64,000 bases of DNA from Streptomyces sp. NBC_01296. Its GTDB lineage: Bacteria > Actinomycetota > Actinomycetes > Streptomycetales > Streptomycetaceae. The notes beneath the pieces were generated by a model. The model was not told where the DNA came from and ran no database searches. It saw nothing but the letters and a program-made list of their open reading frames with translations. Position 1 is the first letter of the stretch, and every line of letters begins with the position of its first letter. The stretch spans positions 1,240,001 to 1,304,000 of the forward strand of contig NZ_CP130720.1 of assembly GCF_035984415.1 (NCBI RefSeq), read 5' to 3'. Of this stretch, positions 41,156 through 49,673 are shown piece by piece. The position numbers and the translations under genes were made by a program.

Positions 41156-42892
41156 TCAGCAGCGTCGGCGGTCCACCGTCACGGTGCCCTGGGCGGTGGA
41201 CAGGGTGCGGTCGTAGCAGCCGCGCCCGGTGTCCGACCCGTACAACTGGTAGTGCTCGGAGCTGGTGCCGACCGCGTGCCGCTGCTCGCGCGGGACGTTC
41301 GCCGTGTAGGCGGCGTCGCCCGTGTACCGGTCGTCGAGCAGGGTCCGGTCCACGGTCCGGCCGCCGCGCAGGGTGCTCGTCTCGGCCCGGTCGCCGAGTG
41401 CGATGACCGTGCGCAGCCGGTCCCCGGCTCCGAGGGTGGTCTCGCCGTCCATCGTGTACGTGCGCGCGGTGCGGACGGTGGTGGGCCCGCGGGTGACGCT
41501 CTCCTCGTCGGTCCAGGCGGCGGTCAGGGCGTCCTGGTTCTCGCCCTCCGTCCAGCGGTGCACCGAGGTGTTGTGGACGGCGCGGGTGACGGTGGTGGTG
41601 ACCCGGCCGTGGGAGGTGTCGAGGCGGCCTGCGACGGTCAGGCGGTGGCCGCCCTCGGTGTCGAGGCGGTGCTGCGCACCGGGCGCACCGGGTGTGGCGG
41701 GCGTCCAGCGGGTGGAGTTGGCCGTGTCGCCCTCCTCGTGCCGGGTGAGGGAGCCGGTGACGACGGTACGGCCCTCGTCCTGCCACAGGAGGAGGTTCGT
41801 CGGGGTGCTCCAGCCGCTCTGTCCGGCCGGGACCCCGGCGACGGACACCTCGATCCGGTGCGGGCGGCCGTCGTTGAGGAGGGCGGCGTACGGGGTGAGG
41901 TCGTAGACGACCGGCTGGACGTCGAAGGCGCGGGGCGCGGGGGTGACGTACCAGAGGAAGGGGTTCGACCAGCCGCCGGTCCACACGGTCGGGAAGGGGG
42001 CCGCGATGCCGGCGAGCTGCCCGTCGACGGAGATCCGGACCTCGCGGTACGGGCCGTCGGCGGCCTTGCAGGAGTACGGCGCGGCATCGGGGGCGGTCAT
42101 GTACCAGTACTCCTCGCAGCCGCCGCCGGAGCCGGTGGCGTACACCTCGGCGAGGAGCCGCTCGGTGTTGCGCGGGGTGGTGACGGAGGGGGTGGTGAGC
42201 GGGAGGACGCGGTCGGGGGTGTCGGGGGCGGGGGTGTGCCGGTCCCGGTCGGCGGCGTAGAAGGTGAGGGTGACCTTGACGTCGATGACGCCGGTGTAGG
42301 TGTCGTTGACGACGTTGCCGATCAGCATCTCGACGGGCTGCGGCCGGCTGAGGGTGTCGCGGTAGCGGGTCACGTCCTTCTCGACGGACCAGGTGATGCC
42401 GTCGGGCGAGGGCTCGGGGGTGGAGGTGCGCAGGATTTCCACGCCGCCGAGGGAGAGGTGGCCGAGGCGGTCGTACTGCCGGCCCTTGACCTTGCCGTCG
42501 AGGCGCAGGACGACTTTGGCCCAGGACCCGCTGCCGCATGCGGTCGGGGGCGTGTAGTTCCCCAGGTAGGGCGTGTAGTCGCGGAACTGTGCCTCGGCGA
42601 CGGTCACCTCGCAGGACCGGGTCGCGGGGCGGGCGACGGGCGGGGCGGCGGTGAGGGGGTCGTGCCAGTCGGTGCCGAACTCGGGGGGCGGCTCGGCGCC
42701 GGCGCCGGGCCGGGGCGCGGCCGGTCCGGCCGCCGGGACCGCCGGGTCACCCGGGACCGCTTCGGTGGCGTGGCGGGCCCCGCCCGCGTGCGCGGTGGTG
42801 TCGGCCGCGGCCGCGGGTCCCGCGGTGCCGGCCAGGGTGCCTGCGGCGAGCGCGAGCGCGCCGAGCAGGCCCATGATCCTGTGTCGTCTCAT
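41156..42892 (-). CDS. Secreted peptide-N4-asparagine amidase A-like protein
   Basis: 578 residues from ATG 42892. Signal peptide (GLLGALALAAGTLAGTAG) and an Ala/Pro-rich spacer, then a long beta-rich domain of the plant/fungal PNGase A family: SWAKVVLRLDGKVKGRQYDR, GGVEILRTSTPEPSPDGI, DVTRYRDTL, GGCEEYWYM and PFLWYVTPAPRAFD. PNGase A removes N-glycans from glycoproteins. In this soil organism it could act on plant or fungal glycoproteins. Preceded by no other glycan-degrading gene. Confidence 0.88.
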   Translation of the reverse strand: MRRHRIMGLLGALALAAGTLAGTAGPAAAADTTAHAGGARHATEAVPGDPAVPAAGPAAPRPGAGAEPPPEFGTDWHDPLTAAPPVARPATRSCEVTVAEAQFRDYTPYLGNYTPPTACGSGSWAKVVLRLDGKVKGRQYDRLGHLSLGGVEILRTSTPEPSPDGITWSVEKDVTRYRDTLSRPQPVEMLIGNVVNDTYTGVIDVKVTLTFYAADRDRHTPAPDTPDRVLPLTTPSVTTPRNTERLLAEVYATGSGGGCEEYWYMTAPDAAPYSCKAADGPYREVRISVDGQLAGIAAPFPTVWTGGWSNPFLWYVTPAPRAFDVQPVVYDLTPYAALLNDGRPHRIEVSVAGVPAGQSGWSTPTNLLLWQDEGRTVVTGSLTRHEEGDTANSTRWTPATPGAPGAQHRLDTEGGHRLTVAGRLDTSHGRVTTTVTRAVHNTSVHRWTEGENQDALTAAWTDEESVTRGPTTVRTARTYTMDGETTLGAGDRLRTVIALGDRAETSTLRGGRTVDRTLLDDRYTGDAAYTANVPREQRHAVGTSSEHYQLYGSDTGRGCYDRTLSTAQGTVTVDRRRC

Positions 42893-42995
42893 GGCCCCGC
42901 AGTGAATCCCGCCCGACCGGGTGGGCACCAGGGCTCCTGCCCCGCCCCTGGCCGAATCTCGCCCCCCGGGACCCCGCGTACGGCTCCGCGCGGGG

Positions 42996-43496
42996 TTACG
43001 AGGTGCGCAGGACGACCGTGCCGTCGTCGTCCGCGTGGACCGTGTCCCCGGGGCGGAAGGTGACTTCGCCGATCGTGACCGGCTCGTCCACCGTGCCCGC
43101 GCCCGTCTTGCCGCTCTTGCGGGGGACCGTGCCCAGTGCCTTGATGCCGAGGTCGAGTCCGCCCAGGGCCACGCTGTCGCGGACCGCGCCGTTGATGATC
43201 AGGCCCGCCCAGCCGTTGCGCCGTGCGGCCCCGGCGATGAGGTCGCCGGTGAGGGCCGTGCGCAGGGATCCGCCGCCGTCCACGACGAGGACCGCTCCCT
43301 CCCCCGGGGTGTTGACCAGCTCGCGCAGCAGCGCGTTGTCCTCGTGGCAGGTGACGGTCCGTACCGGGCCCGCGAAGAGCCGGCGTCCGCCGAACTGGCG
43401 GAACGGCGTGGTGCAGATGGCCAGGCCCTCGCCGTGCTCGTCGTACAGGTCGCTCGTGGGAACGGGCTTGATGGGGGTGTCGGGAGTGACGCTCAT
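42996..43496 (-). CDS. RraA family protein
   Basis: 166 residues. RraA/4-hydroxy-4-methyl-2-oxoglutarate aldolase fold, with GEGAVLVVDGGGSLRTALTG and the GLIINGAVRDS motif, which in the aldolases carries the Arg-Asp pair that binds metal and pyruvate. In E. coli RraA inhibits RNase E; in actinobacteria the aldolase/oxaloacetate decarboxylase role is as likely. Single gene. Confidence 0.88.
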   Translation of the reverse strand: MSVTPDTPIKPVPTSDLYDEHGEGLAICTTPFRQFGGRRLFAGPVRTVTCHEDNALLRELVNTPGEGAVLVVDGGGSLRTALTGDLIAGAARRNGWAGLIINGAVRDSVALGGLDLGIKALGTVPRKSGKTGAGTVDEPVTIGEVTFRPGDTVHADDDGTVVLRTS

Positions 43497-43568
43497 GTGA
43501 CTCGGGGCTCCTCGCAGCTCGTACGTCGCGCCGTGCGGCCCCAGCCTAAGCAGTGCTCCCGGCGCCGC

Positions 43569-43835
43569 TCAGTCGCGGGAGTTGCCGAACAGGATCCGGT
43601 AGCCGATGAGCAGGACCAGCGAGCCCGCGATCGCGGAGCCCCAGGTGGCGGGGTCGTAGAACTCGTTGGCGATCGGCTTGTCCAGGAACTTCGCGGACAG
43701 CCAGCCGCCGACGAAGGCTCCGGCGACGCCGATGAGGGTGGTCCCGATCAGGCCGCCGGGGTCGCGGCCGGGCAGCAGGACCTTGGCTATCAAGCCGGCC
43801 AGCAGTCCCAGGACGATCCAGCTGACGATCCCCAT
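43569..43835 (-). CDS. GlsB/YeaQ/YmgE family stress membrane protein
   Basis: 88 residues, three membrane segments with Gly-rich motifs (SWIVLGLLAGLIAKVLLPG, GLIGTTLIGVAGAFVGGWL, IAGSLVLLIGYRILFG). Matches the transglycosylase-associated/GlsB family of small membrane proteins induced by stress. Function unknown. Confidence 0.9.
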   Translation of the reverse strand: MGIVSWIVLGLLAGLIAKVLLPGRDPGGLIGTTLIGVAGAFVGGWLSAKFLDKPIANEFYDPATWGSAIAGSLVLLIGYRILFGNSRD

Positions 43836-43968
43836 GTGTGTTCACTCCGCTTCGTCGTGCGTGCGCGTTCCGTGCGTGATGTTCGCGTTCACCGGGGAGG
43901 ACGCGAACACCGGCTAAACGGTTCTCAGCTGCGGCGGGTCCGTACGCGCACGACCCCGGCCACAGCCG

Positions 43969-44886
43969 TCATACCGGTACACGCGTGATCGACACGGCGC
44001 CGGCCGATGCCGGTACGGGCGCCGGTGCGGGGGCGGGTGCGGGGGCGGGTGCGGGGGCGGGCGCCGCGCTCGGGGCCGTCCGCGTCAGCAGCAGTACCCC
44101 GCGCGCCGCCGCGAGCGCGCCGGCCGCCGCGAGCAGGATCCCCATCGCGCCGCCCTGGAGGCGTTCGCCGAGCAGGACCGTGCCGATGGCGGCCGCGGCC
44201 AGCGGGTTGGCCAGGTTCACGACGGCGAGCGGCGCCCCGAGTCCGCCCCGGTAGGCCCGCTGCGACAGCAGCATCCCGCCGACCGCGAACACCACGACGA
44301 GCAGGGCCACGGAGACGACCCGCACGCTGAGCAGGGCCCCGCCGCGGCCGCCCGCGACGGCCACCGTCTGGGTCAGGGCGGAGGCCACGGCGGAGGCCAG
44401 CCCGGACGCCGTCGCGTGCCGCAGCCCCGAGCTCACGTCCCGGCGCGCGGTCAGCGCCACGATCGCGAAGGCGGTCGCCCCGGACACGGCGAGTGCCTCG
44501 GCCAGGGTGAGGGTGTCGTCGGGGGCCGGTCCGGAGGCCGGGAGCAGCAGCAGGCCGAGCCCGACGACGGTGGCCAGGGTGCCCCGCCATTCGGTGGCCG
44601 CGACCCGGCGGCCGGCTCCGCGGGCCCCGAGCGGGACGGCGGCGACGAGGGTGAGCGCGCCGAGCGGCTGGACCAGGGTGAGCGGGCCGTAGCGCAGGGC
44701 GGCCGCGTGCAGCAGCGCGGCGCCGGCGTTCAGCCCGGCCGACCACCACCAGGCTCCGTTCCCGAACAGGGCACCGGCGCTGCGGGCGACCGCGGCCCGG
44801 GCGAGCCGCTCCTGGGCCACGGCGGCGGAGGCGTAGGCCACGGCCGAGGCGAGGCAGAGCGCGACGGCGAGGACGGTGGCGTTCAT
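43969..44886 (-). CDS. DMT superfamily (EamA-like) transporter
   Basis: 305 residues, about ten membrane segments in two EamA halves (VQPLGALTLVAAVPLG and VVNLANPLAAAAIGTVLLGE are the conserved ends of the repeats). The C-terminus is a Pro-Ala repeat tail coded by three copies of a 12-bp repeat (44024-44059). Its ATG overlaps the stop of the PAP2 gene (ATGA), so the two are coupled. Together they may process and move a lipid or prenyl-phosphate, by analogy with undecaprenyl recycling. Inference only. Confidence 0.88.
   Translation of the reverse strand: MNATVLAVALCLASAVAYASAAVAQERLARAAVARSAGALFGNGAWWWSAGLNAGAALLHAAALRYGPLTLVQPLGALTLVAAVPLGARGAGRRVAATEWRGTLATVVGLGLLLLPASGPAPDDTLTLAEALAVSGATAFAIVALTARRDVSSGLRHATASGLASAVASALTQTVAVAGGRGGALLSVRVVSVALLVVVFAVGGMLLSQRAYRGGLGAPLAVVNLANPLAAAAIGTVLLGERLQGGAMGILLAAAGALAAARGVLLLTRTAPSAAPAPAPAPAPAPAPAPVPASAGAVSITRVPV
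44024..44059 (-). repeat. Three 12-bp tandem repeats coding a Pro-Ala tail
   Basis: GGTGCGGGGGCG occurs three times in a row at 44024, 44036 and 44048 on the plus strand. It encodes the Ala-Pro repeat at the C-terminus of the DMT transporter. In-frame length variation between strains is likely. Confidence 0.85.
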
Positions 44887-45701
44887 CGGCCGACCCCCAC
44901 GACGTCGGATCCGGCGCCCACGGCGTTGCGCGGGCGCGGCAGGTGCCGTACGACGGGCAGCGAGCCGGTGCGCGCCTGCGGGCGCGGGACGAGCAGCAGC
45001 GCCCCGCCGAGCAGCACCGTGGCGACGATCGCGTCGAGCCAGTAGTGGTTGGCGGTGCCGACGACCACGAGCAGGGTCAGCAGCGGGTGCAGCAGCCACA
45101 GCACGCGCCAGCGGGACCGGGTGGCGGCGATCATGCCGAGCGCCAGCATCAGCGCCCACCCGAAGTGCAGTGAGGGCATCGCGGCGAACTGGTTGGCCAT
45201 GGTGTCGGCGGCGGGCGCGGCCCGGTAGACGGAGGGCCCGTAGACCAGCCCGGTGTCCACCAGGTGCGCGGCCCCGAGCATCCGCGGCGGTGCGAGCGGG
45301 AAGGCGAGGTGCAGCGCGAGGGCTGCGCCGGTCAGGACGGCGAGTACGCGCCGGGCCCACAGGTAGTGGCCCGGTCTGCGCAGGTACAGCCAGATCAGGA
45401 AGACGGCGGTCGCCGGGAAGTGCACGGCCGCGTAGTACGTGTTCGCGGTGTGCACGAGGGCGTCCCCGTGGAGGAGCAGCCGCTGGATCACGCCCTCGCC
45501 GGGCAGGTGCAGGGTGCGCTCGATGTCCCAGATCCGGCCGGCGTTGCGGAAGGCCTCGTCGGTGCGGTCCGTGGAGAGCATCCGGCCCGCCTTGTAGACG
45601 GCGAACAGACCCGCGACGAGCAACAGCTCACGTATGAGGCGTCGCCGCTGCCCGGTTCCCGGGCCGTCGGCCGGCCCGCCAGGTGTCGTGTGGGAGCTCA
45701 T
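44883..45701 (-). CDS. PAP2 (type 2 phosphatidic acid phosphatase) superfamily protein
   Basis: 272 residues, about six membrane helices. PAP2 signature residues are visible in AMPSLHFGWALML (C2 motif with catalytic His) and TANHYWLDAIVA (C3 motif); the spaced N-terminal motif is of the inositol-phosphorylceramide-synthase-like PAP2_3 branch. It dephosphorylates lipid or isoprenoid phosphates at the membrane surface. First gene of an operon with the DMT transporter, divergent from a TetR gene across a repeat array. Confidence 0.88.
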   Translation of the reverse strand: MSSHTTPGGPADGPGTGQRRRLIRELLLVAGLFAVYKAGRMLSTDRTDEAFRNAGRIWDIERTLHLPGEGVIQRLLLHGDALVHTANTYYAAVHFPATAVFLIWLYLRRPGHYLWARRVLAVLTGAALALHLAFPLAPPRMLGAAHLVDTGLVYGPSVYRAAPAADTMANQFAAMPSLHFGWALMLALGMIAATRSRWRVLWLLHPLLTLLVVVGTANHYWLDAIVATVLLGGALLLVPRPQARTGSLPVVRHLPRPRNAVGAGSDVVGVGR

Positions 45702-45806
45702 TCCCCCAACTCTCTCTTCCTGTACTCGCGCGCCGCTCGAACGCGGATGGTGCGGATGGTCGCGCGCTGATGCGCCGGTGTACGGCGTCCGGAGCCGGCC
45801 GCGTGC

Positions 45807-45886
45807 ACATCGACACGCCAGTGTATCGATACATTCGCGTATCGATACGCTGGTGTACCGATACGCTCGCGTTCCCGTACACTTTC
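45807..45886. promoter_or_regulatory. Array of five 16-bp-spaced palindromic repeats
   Basis: Units start at 45807, 45823, 45839, 45855 and 45871. Units two and three carry the exact palindrome GTATCGATAC, unit four has GTACCGATAC, and the outer units are degraded (ACATCGACAC and GTTCCCGTAC). TACACT -10-like boxes lie at both edges, reading outward (minus strand 45825-45820, plus strand 45878-45883). The array lies between the divergent TetR and PAP2/DMT genes and is the probable TetR operator cluster. Confidence 0.75.
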
Positions 45887-45932
45887 CCTACGGAACCAAC
45901 CGCCGCGGAGCCCCCGAGGAGAGCCGCTCACC

Positions 45933-46565
45933 ATGACGTCGACGCCGCCCACCGCGCGCCGCTCCAAGATCACCCCGGAGCGGGTGCAGGAGTTCTACGA
46001 CGCCGTCCTGGAGCAGCTGCGCGAGCACGGGTACGAGGCACTGACCATGGAGGGCGTCGCCGCCCGGGCCTGCTGCGGGAAGTCGACGCTCTACCGGCAG
46101 TGGAAGACCAAGCCCCAGCTGGTCGCGGCCGCCCTGCGGGCGAACCGGCAGGGCACTCTGGTCGCGGTGGACACCGGCACGCTCGCCGGCGACCTGCGCG
46201 AGGCGGCCCGGATCGCAGCCGGCAACTCGGGCCGCGACACCCGCCTCACCCAGGCCCTCGGGCATGCCGTGCTCAGCGACGAGCAGCTGCAGGCGGCCCT
46301 GCGCGAGGCGCTGGTCGAGCCGGAGCTGGCCGCGTTCGACGCGATGGTGGCGCGGGCCGTGGCGCGCGGCGAGATCGCGGCGGACCACCCGGCCCTGGAG
46401 TTCCTGCCGGCCCAGCTGATGGGCGTGCTGCGGATCCGGCCGGTACTGGAGGGGCGCTACGCCGACGCCGACTACCTGGTCCGGTTCGTCGACGGGGCCC
46501 TGTTGCCCGCCCTGGGCCTGGCCCCGATCCCCGTCCCGGACCGGAACCGGGCTCCGGCCCCCTGA
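45933..46565 (+). CDS. TetR family regulator
   Basis: 210 residues, with GAGGAG 12 bases before ATG. N-terminal helix-turn-helix (ALTMEGVAARACCGKSTLYR then QWKTKPQLV) and a C-terminal ligand-binding domain (TetR_C of the QacR/AcrR type). Divergent from the PAP2/DMT operon, with an array of five repeats between, so it very probably controls that operon and itself. Confidence 0.92.
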   Translation: MTSTPPTARRSKITPERVQEFYDAVLEQLREHGYEALTMEGVAARACCGKSTLYRQWKTKPQLVAAALRANRQGTLVAVDTGTLAGDLREAARIAAGNSGRDTRLTQALGHAVLSDEQLQAALREALVEPELAAFDAMVARAVARGEIAADHPALEFLPAQLMGVLRIRPVLEGRYADADYLVRFVDGALLPALGLAPIPVPDRNRAPAP

Positions 46566-46648
46566 ACCGGTGGGCCGCCGCCCTGATGACCTGACGGCGA
46601 CCCGCCCGCGCTGCCTCGTGGGGACGGCGGCAGCGCGCCACCCGGACG

Positions 46649-46686
46649 GGGCGGTGGTCACTCACTCGAGGGAGTGGCCACCGCCC
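46649..46686. terminator. Bidirectional terminator
   Basis: GGGCGGTGGTCACTC (46649-46663) and GAGTGGCCACCGCCC (46672-46686) pair at 14 of 15 positions around an 8-base loop, between the convergent TetR and TerD genes. Confidence 0.75.
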
Positions 46687-46716
46687 GGTCTGTGCGGCCC
46701 CACGGCGCGCGTTGCG

Positions 46717-47274
46717 TCAGGACCGCAGGGCGCCCATGACCCGGGCGAACTCCTCCGGATCGGCGTCGAAGCCCCGTACGGCGGCGTCCAGCGACCAGAC
46801 CCCCGAGGCGTCGCGGGTGAACTCCGCGACCGTGGCCGCGGTGGCGGCCGGGACCCCTGCGAAATCGGACACCGCGAGGTCGGTGTAGCCCTCCCGGATC
46901 CGGACCCCCGTACCGCCTATGGCCGCGAAGGTCTTCGTACGGGCACCGCGCGGGCCGGTCTCCTGGATCACCACGCCCACCACCACGCGCCCCAACGCGG
47001 AGGACATCCGGTTCAGCTCGAGGGTCATGACCTCGTCGAACCCGAAGCCCTGACCGGTGTGGCTGTCGCGGTTCAGCGTGATGGTGCCGTCGGGGGAACG
47101 ACTGCCGAAGTGCACGAGGTGGACCGGCTCCCCGTAGGGGTCCGCGGCGCCGTACACCGCCGCGATGATGTCCAGGTCGTGGGCGGGTGCACCCGACGGG
47201 CTCGGATCCCACCGCAGGGCGATCTCCACCTTGGCCAGGCTCTTGCGTACTCCGCTCGCCGTCGACGTACTCAC
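46717..47274 (-). CDS. TerD family protein
   Basis: 185 residues from GTG 47274, with GGAGGGGGAG just upstream. TerD beta-sandwich with the calcium-binding acidic motifs DLDIIAAVYG and NRDSHTGQGFGFDEVM, and VVVGVVIQETG-type core strand. TerD proteins occur in tellurite and envelope-stress response systems and in development. Here it is a lone copy; no other ter genes are near. Confidence 0.9.
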   Translation of the reverse strand: MSTSTASGVRKSLAKVEIALRWDPSPSGAPAHDLDIIAAVYGAADPYGEPVHLVHFGSRSPDGTITLNRDSHTGQGFGFDEVMTLELNRMSSALGRVVVGVVIQETGPRGARTKTFAAIGGTGVRIREGYTDLAVSDFAGVPAATAATVAEFTRDASGVWSLDAAVRGFDADPEEFARVMGALRS

Positions 47275-47745
47275 CGAACTCCCCCTCCGCTTGACGGGCG
47301 TTGCCCCCGGCCATGCTGTCACGCCGCGGCCCTGCCGGTCCGGACGAGCGTACGTTCCCGGCCAGTTGGGCCGGTTCGCCCGGCATGCTCGGCGGGGCCG
47401 TCCGCGCAGGTCCCGGTCTGCTGCGGGAGAGCACACGCATCCGCGAGCCGGAATCGACCATTTGTTCGACAAAACCCCCTGGCGACCCGCCACTCTCCGT
47501 CACCGGCCGGCTCCGATCGCCACACCCCGCGCGGCCCCTTTTATCCCGTTCGGAGCGCAATGCACCATAGAAACGCCGGTCACGCCGGATCGTTACCTCA
47601 AGCTTTGCTCAATTCCAGTGACACCGCGCCCACCGGCTTCCTAGCTTCCTCGTACACGCGTCTTGACGCTTTTTACGAACCCGCGGTTCCACACGCTGCC
47701 GGCGATCCCGCAGCGCGTCCCGCGTTCCCGAGGAAAGAGTGCAGC
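47275..47745. other. Divergent regulatory region between terD-like and binding-protein genes
   Basis: No gene. Lower GC near 47450-47680. A possible promoter for the binding-protein gene is GTGACA, 18 bp, TAGCTT, about 100 bp before the ATG. A TTGACG with a T-rich stretch lies closer but lacks a -10. Assignments are weak. Confidence 0.4.
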
Positions 47746-48561
47746 ATGAAGGTTCCCCAGGCCGGTGCTTTGGCCGCAGTGATCGGCCTCGCCCTGACCG
47801 CCACGGCGTGCGGCGGTGACGGCGGCCCCGAGGGGAACCTCTCCATCGGCATCAAGTTCGACCAGCCGGGTGTCGGGCTGCGCGAGCCGGGCGGGACCTT
47901 CTCCGGCTTCGACGTGGACGTCTCGACGTACATCGCCAAGCAGCTGGGCTACAAGCCCGAGCAGATCGAGTTCAAGAAGGTCGACAGCTCCGACCGCGAG
48001 CTGCTGCTCCAGTACAACGAGGTCAAGTTCGTCGCGGCCAGCTACTCGATCAACGACAAGCGCAAGGAGAAGGTCGACTTCGCCGGCCCCTACTTCCTCG
48101 CGCACCAGGACCTGCTGGTCCGCGCCGACGACGCCACGATCACCAAGGCCGAGGACCTCAACAACAAGAAGCTCTGCTCGGTCACCGGCTCCACCTCGGC
48201 ACAGAACGTCAAGGAGAAGCTGGCCCCCAAGGCGAGCGTCCTGGAGCTCGACGGCTACTCGGAGTGCGTCATCGCGCTCCAGGACGGCCTGGTCGACGCC
48301 ATGACCACGGACAACTCCATCCTGGCCGGGTACGCCGCGCAGAAGGGCAACACGGGCAAGTTCAAGCTGGTCGGGCTGAGCCTGAGCAACGAGAACTACG
48401 GCATCGGCGTCAAGAAGGGCGACAAGGAGCTGCAGGGCAAGATCAACGCCGCCCTGAAGAAGATGGTCCAGGACGGGTCCTGGGACGCGGCCGTGAAGAA
48501 GAACTTCGGCCCGGCCAACTACCGGAACGAGCCCGCTCCCGTGATCACGACGGGCAGCTGA
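47746..48561 (+). CDS. Glutamate-type ABC transporter substrate-binding lipoprotein
   Basis: 271 residues, GAGGAAAGAG upstream of ATG 47746. Lipoprotein signal with lipobox LTATAC. Family 3 solute-binding protein: GFDVDVSTYIAKQLGY, KKVDSSDRELLLQYNEV, VDFAGPYFLAHQDLLVRADD, and the C-terminal GIGVKKGDKEL. Close to GluB of actinobacterial glutamate uptake. No permease or ATPase gene follows, so it is an orphan that must work with a transporter elsewhere. Confidence 0.9.
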   Translation: MKVPQAGALAAVIGLALTATACGGDGGPEGNLSIGIKFDQPGVGLREPGGTFSGFDVDVSTYIAKQLGYKPEQIEFKKVDSSDRELLLQYNEVKFVAASYSINDKRKEKVDFAGPYFLAHQDLLVRADDATITKAEDLNNKKLCSVTGSTSAQNVKEKLAPKASVLELDGYSECVIALQDGLVDAMTTDNSILAGYAAQKGNTGKFKLVGLSLSNENYGIGVKKGDKELQGKINAALKKMVQDGSWDAAVKKNFGPANYRNEPAPVITTGS

Positions 48562-49507
48562 CGATCGTCGACGCGGTGGCCGGATTCGACCAGTCCGAGT
48601 CGAAGGCGGCGTTCACCACGTAGAGGCGTCCGCCGTGGACCGCCGCGGTCGTCGGCTCGTCGAAGCGCGGATCGGTGATCCGCTTGACGAACCGGCCCCG
48701 GCGGCCGTCCGCGCTGAGCGTGAACACCTCGACGGCGTAGTCCCGGTTGCGGACGACGTACAGCGTGCGGCCGTGCACCACGAGCCCGTCGCCGTTGGCC
48801 ACCGATCCCCCGTCGAGCGGGACCTCGGCGGCGGCGCCGGTGCGCGGGTCGACGCGGAACAGCGCCCGCACGTTGTCGTTGACCACCAGCAGCGCCCGGC
48901 CGTCCGGGGTGCGCTCGATGCCGTTGGAGCCCCACACCTGGCCGCCGGGCGGGGTCGGGACCCAGTCACCGGTGAGCGCCACGGCGCGCGGGGCCCGGCC
49001 GGAGCCCGCGCCCGACCCGGCGGGCAGGAAGTACAGCACGTCGTTGAAGGAGTCGGTGAACCAGGCTCCGCCGCAGCCGACGACGACGTCGTTGACGAAG
49101 GCCGTCCCGGTGGCCGCCTGGTGAGTGGCGAGCACCCGGCCGTCCCCGCCGTCCACGACGCGGATCCGGCCGTCCGCACCGCCCGCGACGAGCAGCCGGC
49201 CGTTCCCGTCGAGCTTGAGCCCGACGGACATCGCGCCCGGACCCTGCCCCTCGGTCAGGATCCGCCCGGCCCCGGTGGCGAGGTCCACGCGGTAGACCGC
49301 ACCGTCGATCAGCGACCCCGTGTACGCGAGCCCGCCCGGCGAGACGGCGATGCCCTCGGGCTGGAATCCGGGCGGGGTGGGAAGGGTGTCCGGCCGGGAC
49401 GCAGCGGGCCGGGCCTGGGCGAGCGGTGCGAGCGGCCCCACGAGCGCGGCGCCGCCGAGGGCTGCGGCCGCGCCGAGGAAGCTGCGCCGGCCCAAGGGTC
49501 CAGTCAC
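48545..49507 (-). CDS. Tat-exported SMP-30/NHL-like beta-propeller protein
   Basis: 320 residues from GTG 49507, with AAAGGA upstream. Tat signal (GRRSFLGAAAALGGAALVG) and a six-bladed propeller with repeats such as GFQPEGIAVSPGGLAYTG and VWGSNGIERTPDGRALLVV. Related to gluconolactonase/SMP-30, but full metal ligands are not confirmed. Its 3' end overlaps the convergent binding-protein gene by 17 bp. Confidence 0.85.
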   Translation of the reverse strand: MTGPLGRRSFLGAAAALGGAALVGPLAPLAQARPAASRPDTLPTPPGFQPEGIAVSPGGLAYTGSLIDGAVYRVDLATGAGRILTEGQGPGAMSVGLKLDGNGRLLVAGGADGRIRVVDGGDGRVLATHQAATGTAFVNDVVVGCGGAWFTDSFNDVLYFLPAGSGAGSGRAPRAVALTGDWVPTPPGGQVWGSNGIERTPDGRALLVVNDNVRALFRVDPRTGAAAEVPLDGGSVANGDGLVVHGRTLYVVRNRDYAVEVFTLSADGRRGRFVKRITDPRFDEPTTAAVHGGRLYVVNAAFDSDWSNPATASTIVSCPS

Positions 49508-49673
49508 GGTGGTGTCCTTTCAACGGCCGCACCAACTGCCGTGCGAACAGCGGGAGTTGAACCACATCGGTTGACCCTGCCACCTCAGCACACCGCAGCC
49601 GCCCCGTCAGTCCCGGGCCCGGACCCTTCACAAGGGAATGGGGAGCCTCCCCTTCACCGCCCCTCTGCGTACG

